From JADLGL01 sp050184415 (GTDB taxonomy: Bacteria; Pseudomonadota; Alphaproteobacteria; Rhizobiales; Kaistiaceae), in the NCBI GenBank assembly GCA_050184415.1, contig JBFXAJ010000012.1, positions 1 through 64,000 of the forward strand: a DNA stretch of 64,000 nucleotides, given 5' to 3'. The notes under the pieces are model-generated. The model was not told the DNA's origin, did no database searches, and saw nothing but the letters and a program-made list of their open reading frames with translations. Of this stretch, positions 9,556 to 17,975 are shown in pieces; positions within the stretch are counted from its first letter, which is position 1; each line of letters opens with the position of its first letter. The position numbers and the translations under genes were made by a program.

Positions 9556-10277
9556 TGGGCCAGAAAGTTAACCCGATCGGTCTGCGGCTCGGCATCAACC
9601 GCACCTGGGACTCGCGCTGGTTCGCCAACAAGGGCGAGTACGGCAAGCTCCTCCACGAGGACATGAAGGTCCGCGAGGGCCTCATGGAGGATCTTAAGCA
9701 GGCCGCGGTCTCCAAGATCGTGATCGAGCGTCCGCACAAGAAGGCGCGGGTGACGATCCATTCGGCGCGCCCGGGCATCGTGATCGGCAAGAAGGGCTCG
9801 GACATCGAGAAGCTTCGCAAGAAGGTCTCGTCGATGACCGACTCCGAGGTCCATATCAACATCGTGGAGGTCCGGAAGCCCGAGCTCGACGCCAACCTCG
9901 TCGCCGCTTCGATCGCCCAGCAGCTCGAGCGCCGCGTGGCGTTCCGCCGGGCCATGAAGCGCGCGGTGCAGTCGGCGATGCGCCTCGGCGCCGAGGGCAT
10001 CCGCATCACCTGCAGCGGCCGTCTCGGTGGCGCGGAGATCGCGCGGACCGAGTGGTACCGCGAGGGCCGCGTGCCGCTCCACACGCTGCGCGCCGACATC
10101 GATTTCGGCGTTGCCACCGCGATGACCGCGTATGGCACCTGCGGGGTGAAGGTGTGGATCTTCAAGGGCGAGATCCTCGAGCACGACCCGATGGCGTCCG
10201 AGCGGCGGCAGACCGAGGGCGACCAGCAGCCGAGCGGCGGCGAGCGTCGCCGGCGGCAGCAGGACGCCACGGCGTAA
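9555..10277 (+). CDS. rpsC: 30S ribosomal protein S3
   Basis: A 240-residue protein with start MGQKVNPIGLRLGI and the KH-domain GxxG-type motif GIVIGKKGSDIEKL near residues 74-87, then GRLGGAEIARTEWYREGRVPLHTLR in the C-terminal domain. It lies at the mRNA entry and has helicase-assist activity in other bacteria. The C-terminus ends in an Arg/Gln-rich tail. Confidence 0.98.
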   Translation: MGQKVNPIGLRLGINRTWDSRWFANKGEYGKLLHEDMKVREGLMEDLKQAAVSKIVIERPHKKARVTIHSARPGIVIGKKGSDIEKLRKKVSSMTDSEVHINIVEVRKPELDANLVAASIAQQLERRVAFRRAMKRAVQSAMRLGAEGIRITCSGRLGGAEIARTEWYREGRVPLHTLRADIDFGVATAMTAYGTCGVKVWIFKGEILEHDPMASERRQTEGDQQPSGGERRRRQQDATA

Positions 10278-10292
10278 GAGAGTAGAAGAACA

Positions 10293-10706
10293 ATGCTGCA
10301 GCCAAAACGGACGAAGTTCCGCAAGCAGTTCAAGGGCCGGATTCACGGCGTCGCAAAGGGCGGCACCGACCTGAATTTCGGCGGCTTCGGCCTCAAGGCC
10401 CTTGAGCCCGAGCGGGTCACCGCACGGCAGATCGAGGCGGCCCGCCGCGCCATCACGCGCCACATGAAGCGCGCCGGCCGCGTTTGGATCCGGGTGTTCC
10501 CGGACGTGCCGGTGTCGAAGAAGCCGACCGAGGTCCGCATGGGCAAGGGCAAGGGCACGCCGGAATTCTGGGCGGCCAGGATCAAGCCCGGGCGGATCAT
10601 GTTCGAGATCGATGGCGTCAACGAGGAGACCGCCCGCGAGGCGCTTCGTCTGGGCGCCGCGAAGCTCCCGATCAGGACGCGGTTCGTCCAGCGCATCGCC
10701 GACTAG
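10293..10706 (+). CDS. rplP: 50S ribosomal protein L16
   Basis: A 137-residue protein starting MLQPKRTKFRKQFKGR and containing MGKGKGTPEFWAARIKPG, as in all bacterial L16. It contacts the A-site tRNA elbow and organises 23S rRNA near the GTPase centre. rpmC follows after 26 bases. Confidence 0.98.
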   Translation: MLQPKRTKFRKQFKGRIHGVAKGGTDLNFGGFGLKALEPERVTARQIEAARRAITRHMKRAGRVWIRVFPDVPVSKKPTEVRMGKGKGTPEFWAARIKPGRIMFEIDGVNEETAREALRLGAAKLPIRTRFVQRIAD

Positions 10707-10732
10707 GTCGAGCAGGGATTTCGGAGACGGCA

Positions 10733-10936
10733 ATGAAGGCCGAAGAGTACAGGAAGATGACTGCCGACGAGCGGAGCGACGAACTCGCCTCGCTCAAGAA
10801 GGAGCAGTTCAATCTCCGCTTCCAGCGGGCCTCGGGCCAGCTGAACAACACGTCGCGCGTCAAGACGGTGCGCCGTGACATTGCCCGTCTGAAGACGCTG
10901 GCCGCCCAGGATCGGGCGAGCTCGGCCAAGAGCTAG
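10733..10936 (+). CDS. rpmC: 50S ribosomal protein L29
   Basis: A 67-residue protein starting MKAEEYRKMTADERSDEL, with KKEQFNLRFQRASGQLNNTSR and VRRDIARLKT, the usual two-helix L29 signature. The start codon is an ATG preceded by GGAGACGG. It lies between rplP and rpsQ, its normal place in the S10 cluster. Confidence 0.96.
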   Translation: MKAEEYRKMTADERSDELASLKKEQFNLRFQRASGQLNNTSRVKTVRRDIARLKTLAAQDRASSAKS

Positions 10937-10945
10937 GAAGAAGAC

Positions 10946-11194
10946 ATGCCGAAGCGCATCCTTCAGGGTGTCGTCGTCAGCGACAAGCAGGACAAGACGG
11001 TGGTGGTGCGCGTCGAGCGCCGCTTCACCCACCCGGTCATGACCAAGACGATCCGCCGATCGAAGAAGTACCAGGCGCACGACGCTGAGAACAAGTTCAA
11101 GGTCGGCGACCAGGTCTCGATCGAGGAGTCGGTTCCGATCTCCAAGAACAAGCGCTGGGTCGTCATCGACACCGGCAAGGGCACGACCGAGTAA
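10946..11194 (+). CDS. rpsQ: 30S ribosomal protein S17
   Basis: An 82-residue protein with the OB-fold signature MPKRILQGVVVSDKQDKT, KYQAHDAENKFKVGDQV and SKNKRW. It is a primary 16S rRNA binder. It is the last gene of the S10 group; the spc group starts 42 bases downstream with rplN. Confidence 0.97.
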   Translation: MPKRILQGVVVSDKQDKTVVVRVERRFTHPVMTKTIRRSKKYQAHDAENKFKVGDQVSIEESVPISKNKRWVVIDTGKGTTE

Positions 11195-11236
11195 GGCACG
11201 CGCCGGCGGCGACAGGAAAAGATAAGGCGACAAGCC

Positions 11237-11605
11237 ATGATTCAGATGCAGACCAACCTCGACGTCGCCGACAATTCCGGTGCGCGCCGCGTCATGTGCA
11301 TCAAGGTGCTCGGCGGCTCGAAGCGGAAATATGCCGCCGTGGGCGACATCATCGTCGTCTCGATCAAGGAGGCGATCCCCCGCGGCCGCGTGAAGAAGGG
11401 CGACGTCATGAAGGCGGTCGTCGTGCGCACCGCCAAGGACATCCGCCGTCCCGACGGCAGCGTGATCCGGTTCGACCGCAACGCGGCCGTGCTGATCAAC
11501 AACCAGCAGGAGCCAGTCGGCACCCGCATCTTCGGGCCGGTGCCGCGCGAGCTCCGCGCCCGCAATCACATGAAGATCATTTCGCTCGCGCCGGAGGTGT
11601 TGTAG
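11237..11605 (+). CDS. rplN: 50S ribosomal protein L14
   Basis: A 122-residue protein of exact family length: MIQMQTNLDVADNSGARR at the start, GDVMKAVVVRT in the middle and RNHMKIISLAPEVL at the end. It forms an inter-subunit bridge and is the binding site of the silencing factor RsfS. Its stop codon overlaps the GTG start of rplX. Confidence 0.98.
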   Translation: MIQMQTNLDVADNSGARRVMCIKVLGGSKRKYAAVGDIIVVSIKEAIPRGRVKKGDVMKAVVVRTAKDIRRPDGSVIRFDRNAAVLINNQQEPVGTRIFGPVPRELRARNHMKIISLAPEVL

Positions 11606-11931
11606 TGGCCGCCAAGATCCGCAAGGGCGACAAGGTCGCCGTGCTCGCCGGCCGCGACAAGGGCAAGACCGGCGAAGTGCTGGAGGTCCGTCCGGCCGAC
11701 GGGACCGCGCTGGTGCGCGGCGTCCATGTCGGCCGCCGCCACCAGAAGCAGACCGCATCGCAGCAGGGCGGCATCGTCTCGAAGGAGATGCCGATCCACC
11801 TGTCCAACCTCGCGCATGTCGACCCCAAGGACGACAAGCCGACCCGGGTTGGTTTCAAGTTCGTCGGCGAGGGTGAGGACCGCAAGAAGGTCCGCTTCGC
11901 CAAGCGCTCCGGAGAGTTGATCGATGGCTGA
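11605..11931 (+). CDS. rplX: 50S ribosomal protein L24
   Basis: A 108-residue protein: AAKIRKGDKVAVLAGRDKGK at the start is the KOW motif, then HLSNLAHVDP and a C-terminal RSGELID. The start is a GTG sharing one base with the rplN stop (TAGTG); an in-frame open stretch extends far upstream, but this start fits the family and the coupling. It overlaps rplE by eight bases at its end. Confidence 0.95.
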   Translation: MAAKIRKGDKVAVLAGRDKGKTGEVLEVRPADGTALVRGVHVGRRHQKQTASQQGGIVSKEMPIHLSNLAHVDPKDDKPTRVGFKFVGEGEDRKKVRFAKRSGELIDG

Positions 11932-12496
11932 GGCAGCTTACCAGCCGCGGCTGAAGTCCCATTACGAGAACAAGGTTCGCCCGGCTCTCGTGAAGGAGTT
12001 CGGCTACAAGAACCCGATGGAAGTTCCCCGCATCGACAAGATCGTCCTCAACATGGGCGTCGGCGAGGCGGTGAACGACACCAAGAAGGTGACGCTCGCG
12101 CTCGCGGACCTCGCGCTGATCGCCGGCCAGAAGCCTGCGGTGTCCCGCGCGCGGAAATCGATCGCGACCTTCAAGGTGCGCGAGAACATGCCGCTCGGCG
12201 GCCGGGTGACGCTGCGCAAGACACGGATGTACGAGTTCCTCGACCGGCTCGTCCACATCGCGCTGCCCCGCGTCCGCGACTTCCGCGGGCTGAATCCGAA
12301 GAGCTTCGATGGCCGTGGCAACTTCGCCATGGGCATCAAGGAGCACATCATTTTCCCCGAGATCAACTACGACCAGGTCGACCAGGTTTGGGGTCTGGAC
12401 GTGATCGTCTGCACGACCGCGAAGACGGATGACGAGGCCCGGGCGCTGCTGCGCGGCTTTGAGTTTCCGTTCCGCACTGCCGGCGCGAAGGACTGA
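11924..12496 (+). CDS. rplE: 50S ribosomal protein L5
   Basis: A 190-residue protein with NPMEVPRIDKIVLNMGVGEA, ITGQKP-type motif (IAGQKPAVSRARKSIATFKVR over residues 65-85) and GRGNFAMGIKEHIIFPEI. It binds 5S rRNA in the central protuberance. It begins within the last codons of rplX, and rpsN follows after 11 bases. Confidence 0.98.
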   Translation: MAEAAYQPRLKSHYENKVRPALVKEFGYKNPMEVPRIDKIVLNMGVGEAVNDTKKVTLALADLALIAGQKPAVSRARKSIATFKVRENMPLGGRVTLRKTRMYEFLDRLVHIALPRVRDFRGLNPKSFDGRGNFAMGIKEHIIFPEINYDQVDQVWGLDVIVCTTAKTDDEARALLRGFEFPFRTAGAKD

Positions 12497-12507
12497 GCGA
12501 GGATCCG

Positions 12508-12813
12508 ATGGCCAAGAAGAGCTCCGTTGAGAAGAACAACCACCGCCGCGAGCTGGTGGCTCAGTACGCCGACCGCCGCAATCGCCTGAAGGCGATCGCG
12601 CAGGACGAGAATCTGTCGCTCGAGGAGCGGTTCCAGGCCCAGCTCAAGCTGGCCGAGCTGCCGCGCAACTCGTCGCCGACCCGCATCAAGAACCGGTGCG
12701 AGATCACCGGCCGGCCGCGGGCCTACTACCGCAAGCTCCGCATGTCGCGCGTCGCGCTGCGTGAGCTGGGCTCGAAGGGGATGATCCCCGGGCTCGTGAA
12801 GTCGAGCTGGTAA
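12508..12813 (+). CDS. rpsN: 30S ribosomal protein S14 (zinc-independent form)
   Basis: A 101-residue S14 of the long, cysteine-poor type: MAKKSSVEKNNHRRELV, PRNSSPTRIKNRCEITGRPR and SRVALRELGSKGMIPGLVKSSW. It lacks the two CxxC zinc motifs of the short form. It sits between rplE and rpsH as usual for the spc cluster. Confidence 0.98.
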   Translation: MAKKSSVEKNNHRRELVAQYADRRNRLKAIAQDENLSLEERFQAQLKLAELPRNSSPTRIKNRCEITGRPRAYYRKLRMSRVALRELGSKGMIPGLVKSSW

Positions 12814-12828
12814 GGAGACCGGACTTCG

Positions 12829-13224
12829 ATGGTTTTGACCGATCCACTAGGCGATATGCTCACCCGGATCCGGAACGCGCAGCTTCGGCACAAGTCGAAG
12901 GTGTCGACCCCGGCGTCCAGCTTCCGGCAGCGCGTCCTCGACGTCCTTCAGTCCGAGGGATATATCCGCGGCTATTCGTCGATCGAGCAGGACGGCCGCT
13001 CGGAGTTCGAGATCGAGCTCAAATATTATGACGGCAAGCCGGTGATCCGCGAGATCAACCGGGTGTCGCGTCCGGGCCGCCGCGTCTACGCCTCGGTCGA
13101 TGCGCTGCCGCGGGTCGCCAACGGCCTCGGCGTGTCGATCCTCTCGACGCCGAAGGGCGTCATGTCGGACAACGACGCCCGCGAGCAGAACGTCGGCGGC
13201 GAGATCCTCTGCCAGGTGTTCTAG
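12829..13224 (+). CDS. rpsH: 30S ribosomal protein S8
   Basis: A 131-residue protein starting DPLGDMLTRIRNAQ and ending with the conserved STPKGVMSDNDAREQNVGGE segment. In E. coli S8 binds 16S rRNA and represses the spc operon by binding the rplE region. It starts with an ATG after GGAGACCGG. Confidence 0.97.
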   Translation: MVLTDPLGDMLTRIRNAQLRHKSKVSTPASSFRQRVLDVLQSEGYIRGYSSIEQDGRSEFEIELKYYDGKPVIREINRVSRPGRRVYASVDALPRVANGLGVSILSTPKGVMSDNDAREQNVGGEILCQVF

Positions 13225-13258
13225 GACGCCGGCGAAAAAGTACGAACGGAACGAAACG

Positions 13259-13792
13259 ATGTCTCGTATTGGCAAAAAGGCGGTGTCGTTGCCGAACGGC
13301 GTGACCGCCACCGTCAACGGCCAGAAGGTGTCCGTGAAGGGCCCGAAGGGCGAGCTCGCCTTCACGGCGACCGACACCGTCACCGTCGTGATGAACGACG
13401 GCGGCATCAAGGTCGAGCCGGTGGATGATTCCAAGCCGGCGCGCTCGGCCTGGGGCATGTCGCGGACGCAGATCGCGAACCTCATCAAGGGCGTGACCAC
13501 CGGGTACGAGCGGAAGCTCGAGATATCAGGCGTCGGCTATCGCGCGGCCGTGCAGGGCAAGGAGCTCCAGCTGGCGCTCGGCTACAGCCACGACGTGCGC
13601 TACGCGATCCCGGCCGGGATCACGATCACGACGCCGAAGCCGACCGAGATCCTGATCGCGGGCATCGACAAGCAGCGTGTCGGCCAGGTCGCCGCGGAGA
13701 TCCGCGACTACCGGCGGCCCGAGCCCTACAAGGGCAAGGGCATCAAGTACTCGGACGAAGTCGTCCGGCGCAAAGAAGGCAAGAAGAAGTAG
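13259..13792 (+). CDS. rplF: 50S ribosomal protein L6
   Basis: A 177-residue protein: MSRIGKKAVSLPNGVTATVN at the start, LEISGVGYRAAVQGKELQLALGYSH over the middle, and the C-terminal IRDYRRPEPYKGKGIKY signature. The ATG at 13259 is chosen because it gives the standard N-terminus; the open frame extends upstream through rpsH out of frame. It lies near the sarcin-ricin loop in the ribosome. Confidence 0.97.
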   Translation: MSRIGKKAVSLPNGVTATVNGQKVSVKGPKGELAFTATDTVTVVMNDGGIKVEPVDDSKPARSAWGMSRTQIANLIKGVTTGYERKLEISGVGYRAAVQGKELQLALGYSHDVRYAIPAGITITTPKPTEILIAGIDKQRVGQVAAEIRDYRRPEPYKGKGIKYSDEVVRRKEGKKK

Positions 13793-13804
13793 GGGCGGGA
13801 GATC

Positions 13805-14149
13805 ATGCACCTTTCCCAGAGCGAGCGTCGTGCTCGTCGCGTCCGCCGGACCCTTCGGTCCACCGGACGCCCGCGGCTGAGCGTGTTCCGCTCGTCCAAG
13901 CACATCTACGCGCAGATCATCGACGATGCCGCCGGCCGCACCCTCGCCGCCGCGTCCTCGCTCGAGAAGGATCGCCGCGAGAATGGCGGGACCGACAAGG
14001 AAGCGGCCACCGCCATCGGCAAGCTGATCGCCGAGCGGGCGCTCGCGGCCGGCGTGAAGGATGTCGTCTTCGACCGCGGCCCGTATCTTTATCACGGCCG
14101 GGTCCAGGCGCTCGCCGAGGGCGCGCGCGAGGGCGGGCTTAATTTCTGA
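13805..14149 (+). CDS. rplR: 50S ribosomal protein L18
   Basis: A 114-residue protein with RRARRVRRTL, RPRLSVFRSSKHIYAQIIDD, VVFDRGPYLYHGRVQALAEGAREGGL spread across its length. It binds 5S rRNA together with L5. The N-terminus is slightly shorter than in some relatives. A 58-base spacer separates it from rpsE. Confidence 0.97.
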   Translation: MHLSQSERRARRVRRTLRSTGRPRLSVFRSSKHIYAQIIDDAAGRTLAAASSLEKDRRENGGTDKEAATAIGKLIAERALAAGVKDVVFDRGPYLYHGRVQALAEGAREGGLNF

Positions 14150-14207
14150 TCGCGTCTTGACCCGGCCTGTCCGGCGGACGACATGAGCGAACGAGTTTTG
14201 AGGTCAC

Positions 14208-14765
14208 ATGGCTAGAGAGCGAGACCGGGACGACCGCGAGCGCGACAGCGAGTTTGTCGACAAGCTGGTCCACATCAACCGCGTCGCCAAGGTGGTGAAG
14301 GGCGGCAAGCGGTTCGGCTTTGCCGCGCTCGTTGTCGTCGGCGACCAGAAGGGCCGCGTCGGCTTCGGCCATGGCAAGGCCCGCGAGGTTCCGGAAGCGA
14401 TCCGCAAGGCCACCGAGGCGGCGAAGCGCGGCATGATCCGCGTTCCGCTCCGCGAGGGCCGGACGCTCCATCACGACGTGAGCGGCCGCCATGGCGCGGG
14501 CCGCGTCCACGTCCGCGCCGCTCCTCCCGGCACCGGCATCATCGCCGGCGGCCCGATGCGCGCGGTGTTCGAGACCGTCGGCATCCAGGACGTGGTCGCG
14601 AAGTCGCTCGGCTCGTCGAACCCCTACAACATGGTGCGCGCGACCTTCGACGCGCTTGCCCATGAGGACAGCCCGCGGTCGGTCGCCGCGCGCCGCGGCA
14701 TGAAGGTCTCGACCCTTCAGGCGCGCCGACGCGACGTCGATCCGGACGCGGCGGCTGAAGCGTAG
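14208..14765 (+). CDS. rpsE: 30S ribosomal protein S5
   Basis: A 185-residue protein with VVKGGKRFGFAALVVVGD, GFGHGKAREVPEAIRKA and GTGIIAGGPMRAVFE. The N-terminal extension MARERDRDDRERDSEF is highly charged, as in many alphaproteobacteria. It is a translational-fidelity (ram) protein and lines the mRNA entry channel. Confidence 0.98.
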   Translation: MARERDRDDRERDSEFVDKLVHINRVAKVVKGGKRFGFAALVVVGDQKGRVGFGHGKAREVPEAIRKATEAAKRGMIRVPLREGRTLHHDVSGRHGAGRVHVRAAPPGTGIIAGGPMRAVFETVGIQDVVAKSLGSSNPYNMVRATFDALAHEDSPRSVAARRGMKVSTLQARRRDVDPDAAAEA

Positions 14766-14777
14766 GGCAGGGCGACG

Positions 14778-14978
14778 ATGGCCAAGAGCGAATCCACCAA
14801 GACCATCACGATCGAGCAGATCGCGAGCCCGCAGCGCCGTCCCGGCGAGCAGCGCGCGACCCTGATCGGTCTCCGTCTCAACAAGATCCGCCGCCGGTCG
14901 ACGCTGCAGGACACCCCCGCGGTCCGCGGGATGATCGGCAAGGTCGGCCACCTCGTTCGCATCGTCAACGAGGCCTAG
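14778..14978 (+). CDS. rpmD: 50S ribosomal protein L30
   Basis: A 66-residue protein with TITIEQIASPQRRP, ATLIGLRLNKIRRRSTLQDT and RGMIGKVGHLVRIV. The RRP after the first strand is common in alphaproteobacterial L30. It is placed between rpsE and rplO as expected. Confidence 0.97.
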   Translation: MAKSESTKTITIEQIASPQRRPGEQRATLIGLRLNKIRRRSTLQDTPAVRGMIGKVGHLVRIVNEA

Positions 14979-15025
14979 CGGTACTCACGCCTTCGGGCGG
15001 CATGGTTCAGTCCGAGGGGACAGAC

Positions 15026-15481
15026 GTGAAACTCAACGAACTCAACGACGTTCCGGGCGCTACGAAGACGCGGAAGCGCGTCGGCCGCGGCATCGGCTCG
15101 GGCAAGGGCAAGACCGCCGGCCGTGGCGGCAAGGGCCAGACGGCGCGCACCGGCGTCGCCATCAAGGGCTTCGAAGGCGGCCAGATGCCTCTGCATCGCC
15201 GCCTGCCGAAGCGCGGCTTCACCAACATCTTCCGCAAGGACTTCAACGAGGTCGGCCTCAACCGCATCCAGGCGGCGATCGACGCTGGCAAGCTCGACGC
15301 GTCGCAGCCGGTGACGGCCGATGCGCTCAGAGCAGCGGGCGTGATCCGGCGCGTGAAGGACGGCGTCCGCATCCTCGGCAACGGCGAAGTGACCGCCGCG
15401 CTGGCCTTCGAGGTCGCCGGCACCACCAAGCCTGCGGCTGCGGCGATCGAGAAGGCGGGCGGGTCGGTCAAGACCGTCTAA
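15026..15481 (+). CDS. rplO: 50S ribosomal protein L15
   Basis: A 151-residue protein starting (GTG)KLNELNDVPGATKTRKRVGRG, then GSGKGKTAGRGGKGQTAR and FEGGQMPLHRRLPKRGF. The GTG at 15026 is preferred over an in-frame ATG at 15002 because it gives the family N-terminus and has GAGGGGA at the right distance. It is a late-assembly 23S rRNA binder. Confidence 0.95.
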   Translation: MKLNELNDVPGATKTRKRVGRGIGSGKGKTAGRGGKGQTARTGVAIKGFEGGQMPLHRRLPKRGFTNIFRKDFNEVGLNRIQAAIDAGKLDASQPVTADALRAAGVIRRVKDGVRILGNGEVTAALAFEVAGTTKPAAAAIEKAGGSVKTV

Positions 15482-15521
15482 GGCCCGGCCCTCATCGGGC
15501 CGTGCACTGGAGTAAGCGACG

Positions 15522-16853
15522 ATGGCATCAGCGGCTGAACAACTCGTAGCCAATCTGAATTTCGGCGCTTTTTCCAAGGCCGAGGCGCTTAAGAAGCGGA
15601 TCTGGTTCACCCTCGGCGCGCTGATCATCTACCGGCTCGGCACCTATGTGCCGATGCCCGGCATCAATCCGACCGCCTTTGCCGATGCCTTCGCGGGCGC
15701 TGCCGGCGGCGTCCTCGGCCTCTTCAACATGTTCGCCGGCGGCGCCGTCGAGCGCATGGCGATCCTTGCGCTCGGCATCATGCCGTACATCTCCGCGTCG
15801 ATCGTGATGCAGCTCGCGAGCTCGCTCATCCCGCGGCTCGAGGCGATCAAGAAGGAAGGCGAGTCCGGCCGGAAGATCATCAACCAGTACACCCGCTACG
15901 GCACCGTGATCCTGGCGGTGCTGCAGTCCTATGCGATCGCGATCGGCCTCGAGAGCGGCACCAACATCGTCACCGATCCGGGCTGGTTCTTCCGCATCTC
16001 GACCATCATCACGCTGACTGGCGGCTGTATGTTCCTGATGTGGCTCGGCGAGCAGATCACCGCGCGCGGCATCGGCAACGGCATCTCGCTCATCATCTTC
16101 ACCGGCATCGTCGCGGGCTTCCCGGCCTCGATCACGCAGACCCTCGAGCTCGGCCGCCAGGGCGCGCTGTCGACCGGCGTGATGCTCGGGATCGTGGTTC
16201 TCCTCGTCGCGATCGTCGCCTTCATCGTCTTCGTCGAGCGCGCCCAGCGGCGGCTCCTGATCCAGTATCCGAAGCGACAGGTCGGCAACCGGATGTTCCA
16301 GGGCGAGTCCTCGCACCTGCCGCTGAAGCTCAACACCGCCGGCGTCATCCCGCCGATCTTCGCCTCGTCGCTGCTGCTCCTGCCGGCGACGATCGCGGGC
16401 TTCAGCGCGACCGGCGCCACGGGCTGGGTCGCCTCGCTGACGGCGATCCTCGGCCATGGCCAGCCGCTGTACATGATCCTGTACGGCCTCCTGATCATCT
16501 TCTTCGCCTTCTTCTACACGGCGATCGTGTTCAACCCGACCGACACGGCCGACAATCTGAAGCGCCATGGCGGGTTCATCCCGGGCATCCGTCCGGGGCA
16601 GAAGACGGCGGAATACATCGACTTCGTGCTGACCCGGATCACGGTGGTCGGCGCGCTCTACCTCGTGATCGTCTGCCTCGTGCCGGAGTTCGTGATCGCC
16701 CAGACCGGCATCCCGTTCTATCTCGGCGGCACCTCGCTCCTGATCGTCGTCAGCGTCACGATGGACACCGTCTCGCAGATCCAGGGCCATCTCCTTGCCC
16801 ATCAGTATGAGGGGCTGGTCAAGAAGGCCAAGCTGCGCGGCAAGAAGAGATGA
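15522..16853 (+). CDS. secY: Preprotein translocase channel subunit SecY
   Basis: A 443-residue integral membrane protein with ten hydrophobic segments. Family signatures include GTYVPMPGIN near the first plug/helix region, the FNMFAGGAVERM segment, GNGISLIIFTGIV and the cytoplasmic loop QYPKRQVGNRMFQG. It forms the protein-conducting pore with SecE and SecG. It is in its usual place after rplO, and its stop overlaps the adk start by four bases (ATGA). Confidence 0.98.
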   Translation: MASAAEQLVANLNFGAFSKAEALKKRIWFTLGALIIYRLGTYVPMPGINPTAFADAFAGAAGGVLGLFNMFAGGAVERMAILALGIMPYISASIVMQLASSLIPRLEAIKKEGESGRKIINQYTRYGTVILAVLQSYAIAIGLESGTNIVTDPGWFFRISTIITLTGGCMFLMWLGEQITARGIGNGISLIIFTGIVAGFPASITQTLELGRQGALSTGVMLGIVVLLVAIVAFIVFVERAQRRLLIQYPKRQVGNRMFQGESSHLPLKLNTAGVIPPIFASSLLLLPATIAGFSATGATGWVASLTAILGHGQPLYMILYGLLIIFFAFFYTAIVFNPTDTADNLKRHGGFIPGIRPGQKTAEYIDFVLTRITVVGALYLVIVCLVPEFVIAQTGIPFYLGGTSLLIVVSVTMDTVSQIQGHLLAHQYEGLVKKAKLRGKKR

Positions 16854-17443
16854 GGATCGTTCTCTTCGGCGCACCGGGGTCCGGGAAAGGGACGCAGGCG
16901 GCGCTTCTCAAGACGCGCCATGGCATCCCGCATCTGTCGACAGGCGACATGCTGCGTGACGCGGTCGCGGCGGGCACGGAGGTCGGCAAGCGGGCGAAGG
17001 CGATCATCGATCGCGGCGAGCTCGTGCCGGATGATGTGGTGGTCGGCGTCGTCGCGGACCGTATTGCCCAGCCGGACGCTGCCCGCGGCTTCATCCTCGA
17101 CGGATTCCCGCGGACGGTCGGGCAGGCCGACAGCCTGACCGACCTCCTCGAGGAACGCGGCCTTGCCCTCGACGCGGTGCTCGAACTGAGCGTCGACGAG
17201 GAGGTGCTGCTCGGTCGGGTGACGAGGCGGGCGGCCGACATGGGTGCCAGCGCGCGCGCCGACGACAACCCGGAGGCGCTGAAACGCCGCCTGATCGCGT
17301 TCCGCGAGCAGAGCGCGCCGGTGGCGGAGCACTACAGGAAGGCGGGTCTCCTTCATACCATCGACGGGATGAAGTCGATCGAGGAGGTGACTGCGGCGAT
17401 TGAGCGTGCCCTTTCGCACGTTCGGCCGCGGGTGGAAGGTTGA
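16850..17443 (+). CDS. adk: Adenylate kinase
   Basis: A 197-residue cytosolic enzyme that converts ATP and AMP to two ADP. The P-loop GAPGSGKGT is at residues 7-15, the AMP-site LSTGDMLR near 29-36 and DGFPRT near 84-89. The LID region is of the short type without zinc cysteines, hence shorter than the 214-residue E. coli enzyme. It overlaps secY by four bases, and a fresh promoter candidate follows at 17451. Confidence 0.97.
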   Translation: MRIVLFGAPGSGKGTQAALLKTRHGIPHLSTGDMLRDAVAAGTEVGKRAKAIIDRGELVPDDVVVGVVADRIAQPDAARGFILDGFPRTVGQADSLTDLLEERGLALDAVLELSVDEEVLLGRVTRRAADMGASARADDNPEALKRRLIAFREQSAPVAEHYRKAGLLHTIDGMKSIEEVTAAIERALSHVRPRVEG

Positions 17444-17450
17444 GCTCCGG

Positions 17451-17479
17451 TTGACGGAGCGACGAGACGTCGCTATCTA
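17451..17479 (+). promoter_or_regulatory. Candidate promoter of the alpha operon with dyad in spacer
   Basis: TTGACG, exactly 17 bases, then TATCTA, about 125 bases before rpsM. The spacer carries an inverted repeat GCGACG-aga-CGTCGC (17459-17473). The match to housekeeping boxes is the best in the ribosomal region; the dyad could bind a regulator or be chance. Confidence 0.55.
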
Positions 17480-17604
17480 CCCGCGACATCTCGCTTCAGG
17501 AATCGTCGGTGGCGGCCCTAAAGGTGGCCGGACGCCGACATAATGCTTTCGCTGGCTCGGCGGTCCGGCTCCGGACCGTCGCGGCGTTCGAGGAGTGAAT
17601 AGAA

Positions 17605-17973
17605 TTGGCCCGCATCGCAGGCGTCAACATCCCGACCAACAAGCGCGTCGTCATCGCGCTGCAGTACATTCACGGCATCGGGCCGAAGCGCGCCGAGGAG
17701 ATCATCCAGAAGGTGAACATCCCGGCCGACCGCCGCGTCAACCAGCTCTCGGACGCGGAGGTCATCCAGATCCGTGAGGCGATCGACCACGATTACGTGG
17801 TGGAGGGCGACCTCCGCCGCGAGGTGGCGATGAACATCAAGCGGCTGATGGACCTCGGCAGCTACCGCGGCCTTCGTCATCGCCGCGGTCTTCCGGTGCG
17901 CGGCCAGCGTACGCATACCAATGCCCGTACCCGCAAGGGCCCCGCCAAGGCGATCGCGGGCAAGAAGAAGTAA
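17605..17973 (+). CDS. rpsM: 30S ribosomal protein S13
   Basis: A 122-residue protein: ARIAGVNIPTNKRVVIALQY at the start, DLRREVAMNIKRLMDLGSYRG and the C-terminal GQRTHTNARTRKGPAKAIAGKKK in pieces. It starts with TTG: an in-frame TGA lies nine bases upstream (17596) and no ATG or GTG gives a full N-terminus, so TTG is the only possible full-length start. It contacts P-site tRNA and bridge B1. Confidence 0.97.
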   Translation: MARIAGVNIPTNKRVVIALQYIHGIGPKRAEEIIQKVNIPADRRVNQLSDAEVIQIREAIDHDYVVEGDLRREVAMNIKRLMDLGSYRGLRHRRGLPVRGQRTHTNARTRKGPAKAIAGKKK

Positions 17974-17975
17974 GA

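Noticed and set aside
15528..16874. Minus-strand frame of 448 codons opposite secY
   Set aside because: Asp/Arg/Glu-rich shadow of a membrane-protein gene; SecY on the plus strand is unambiguous.
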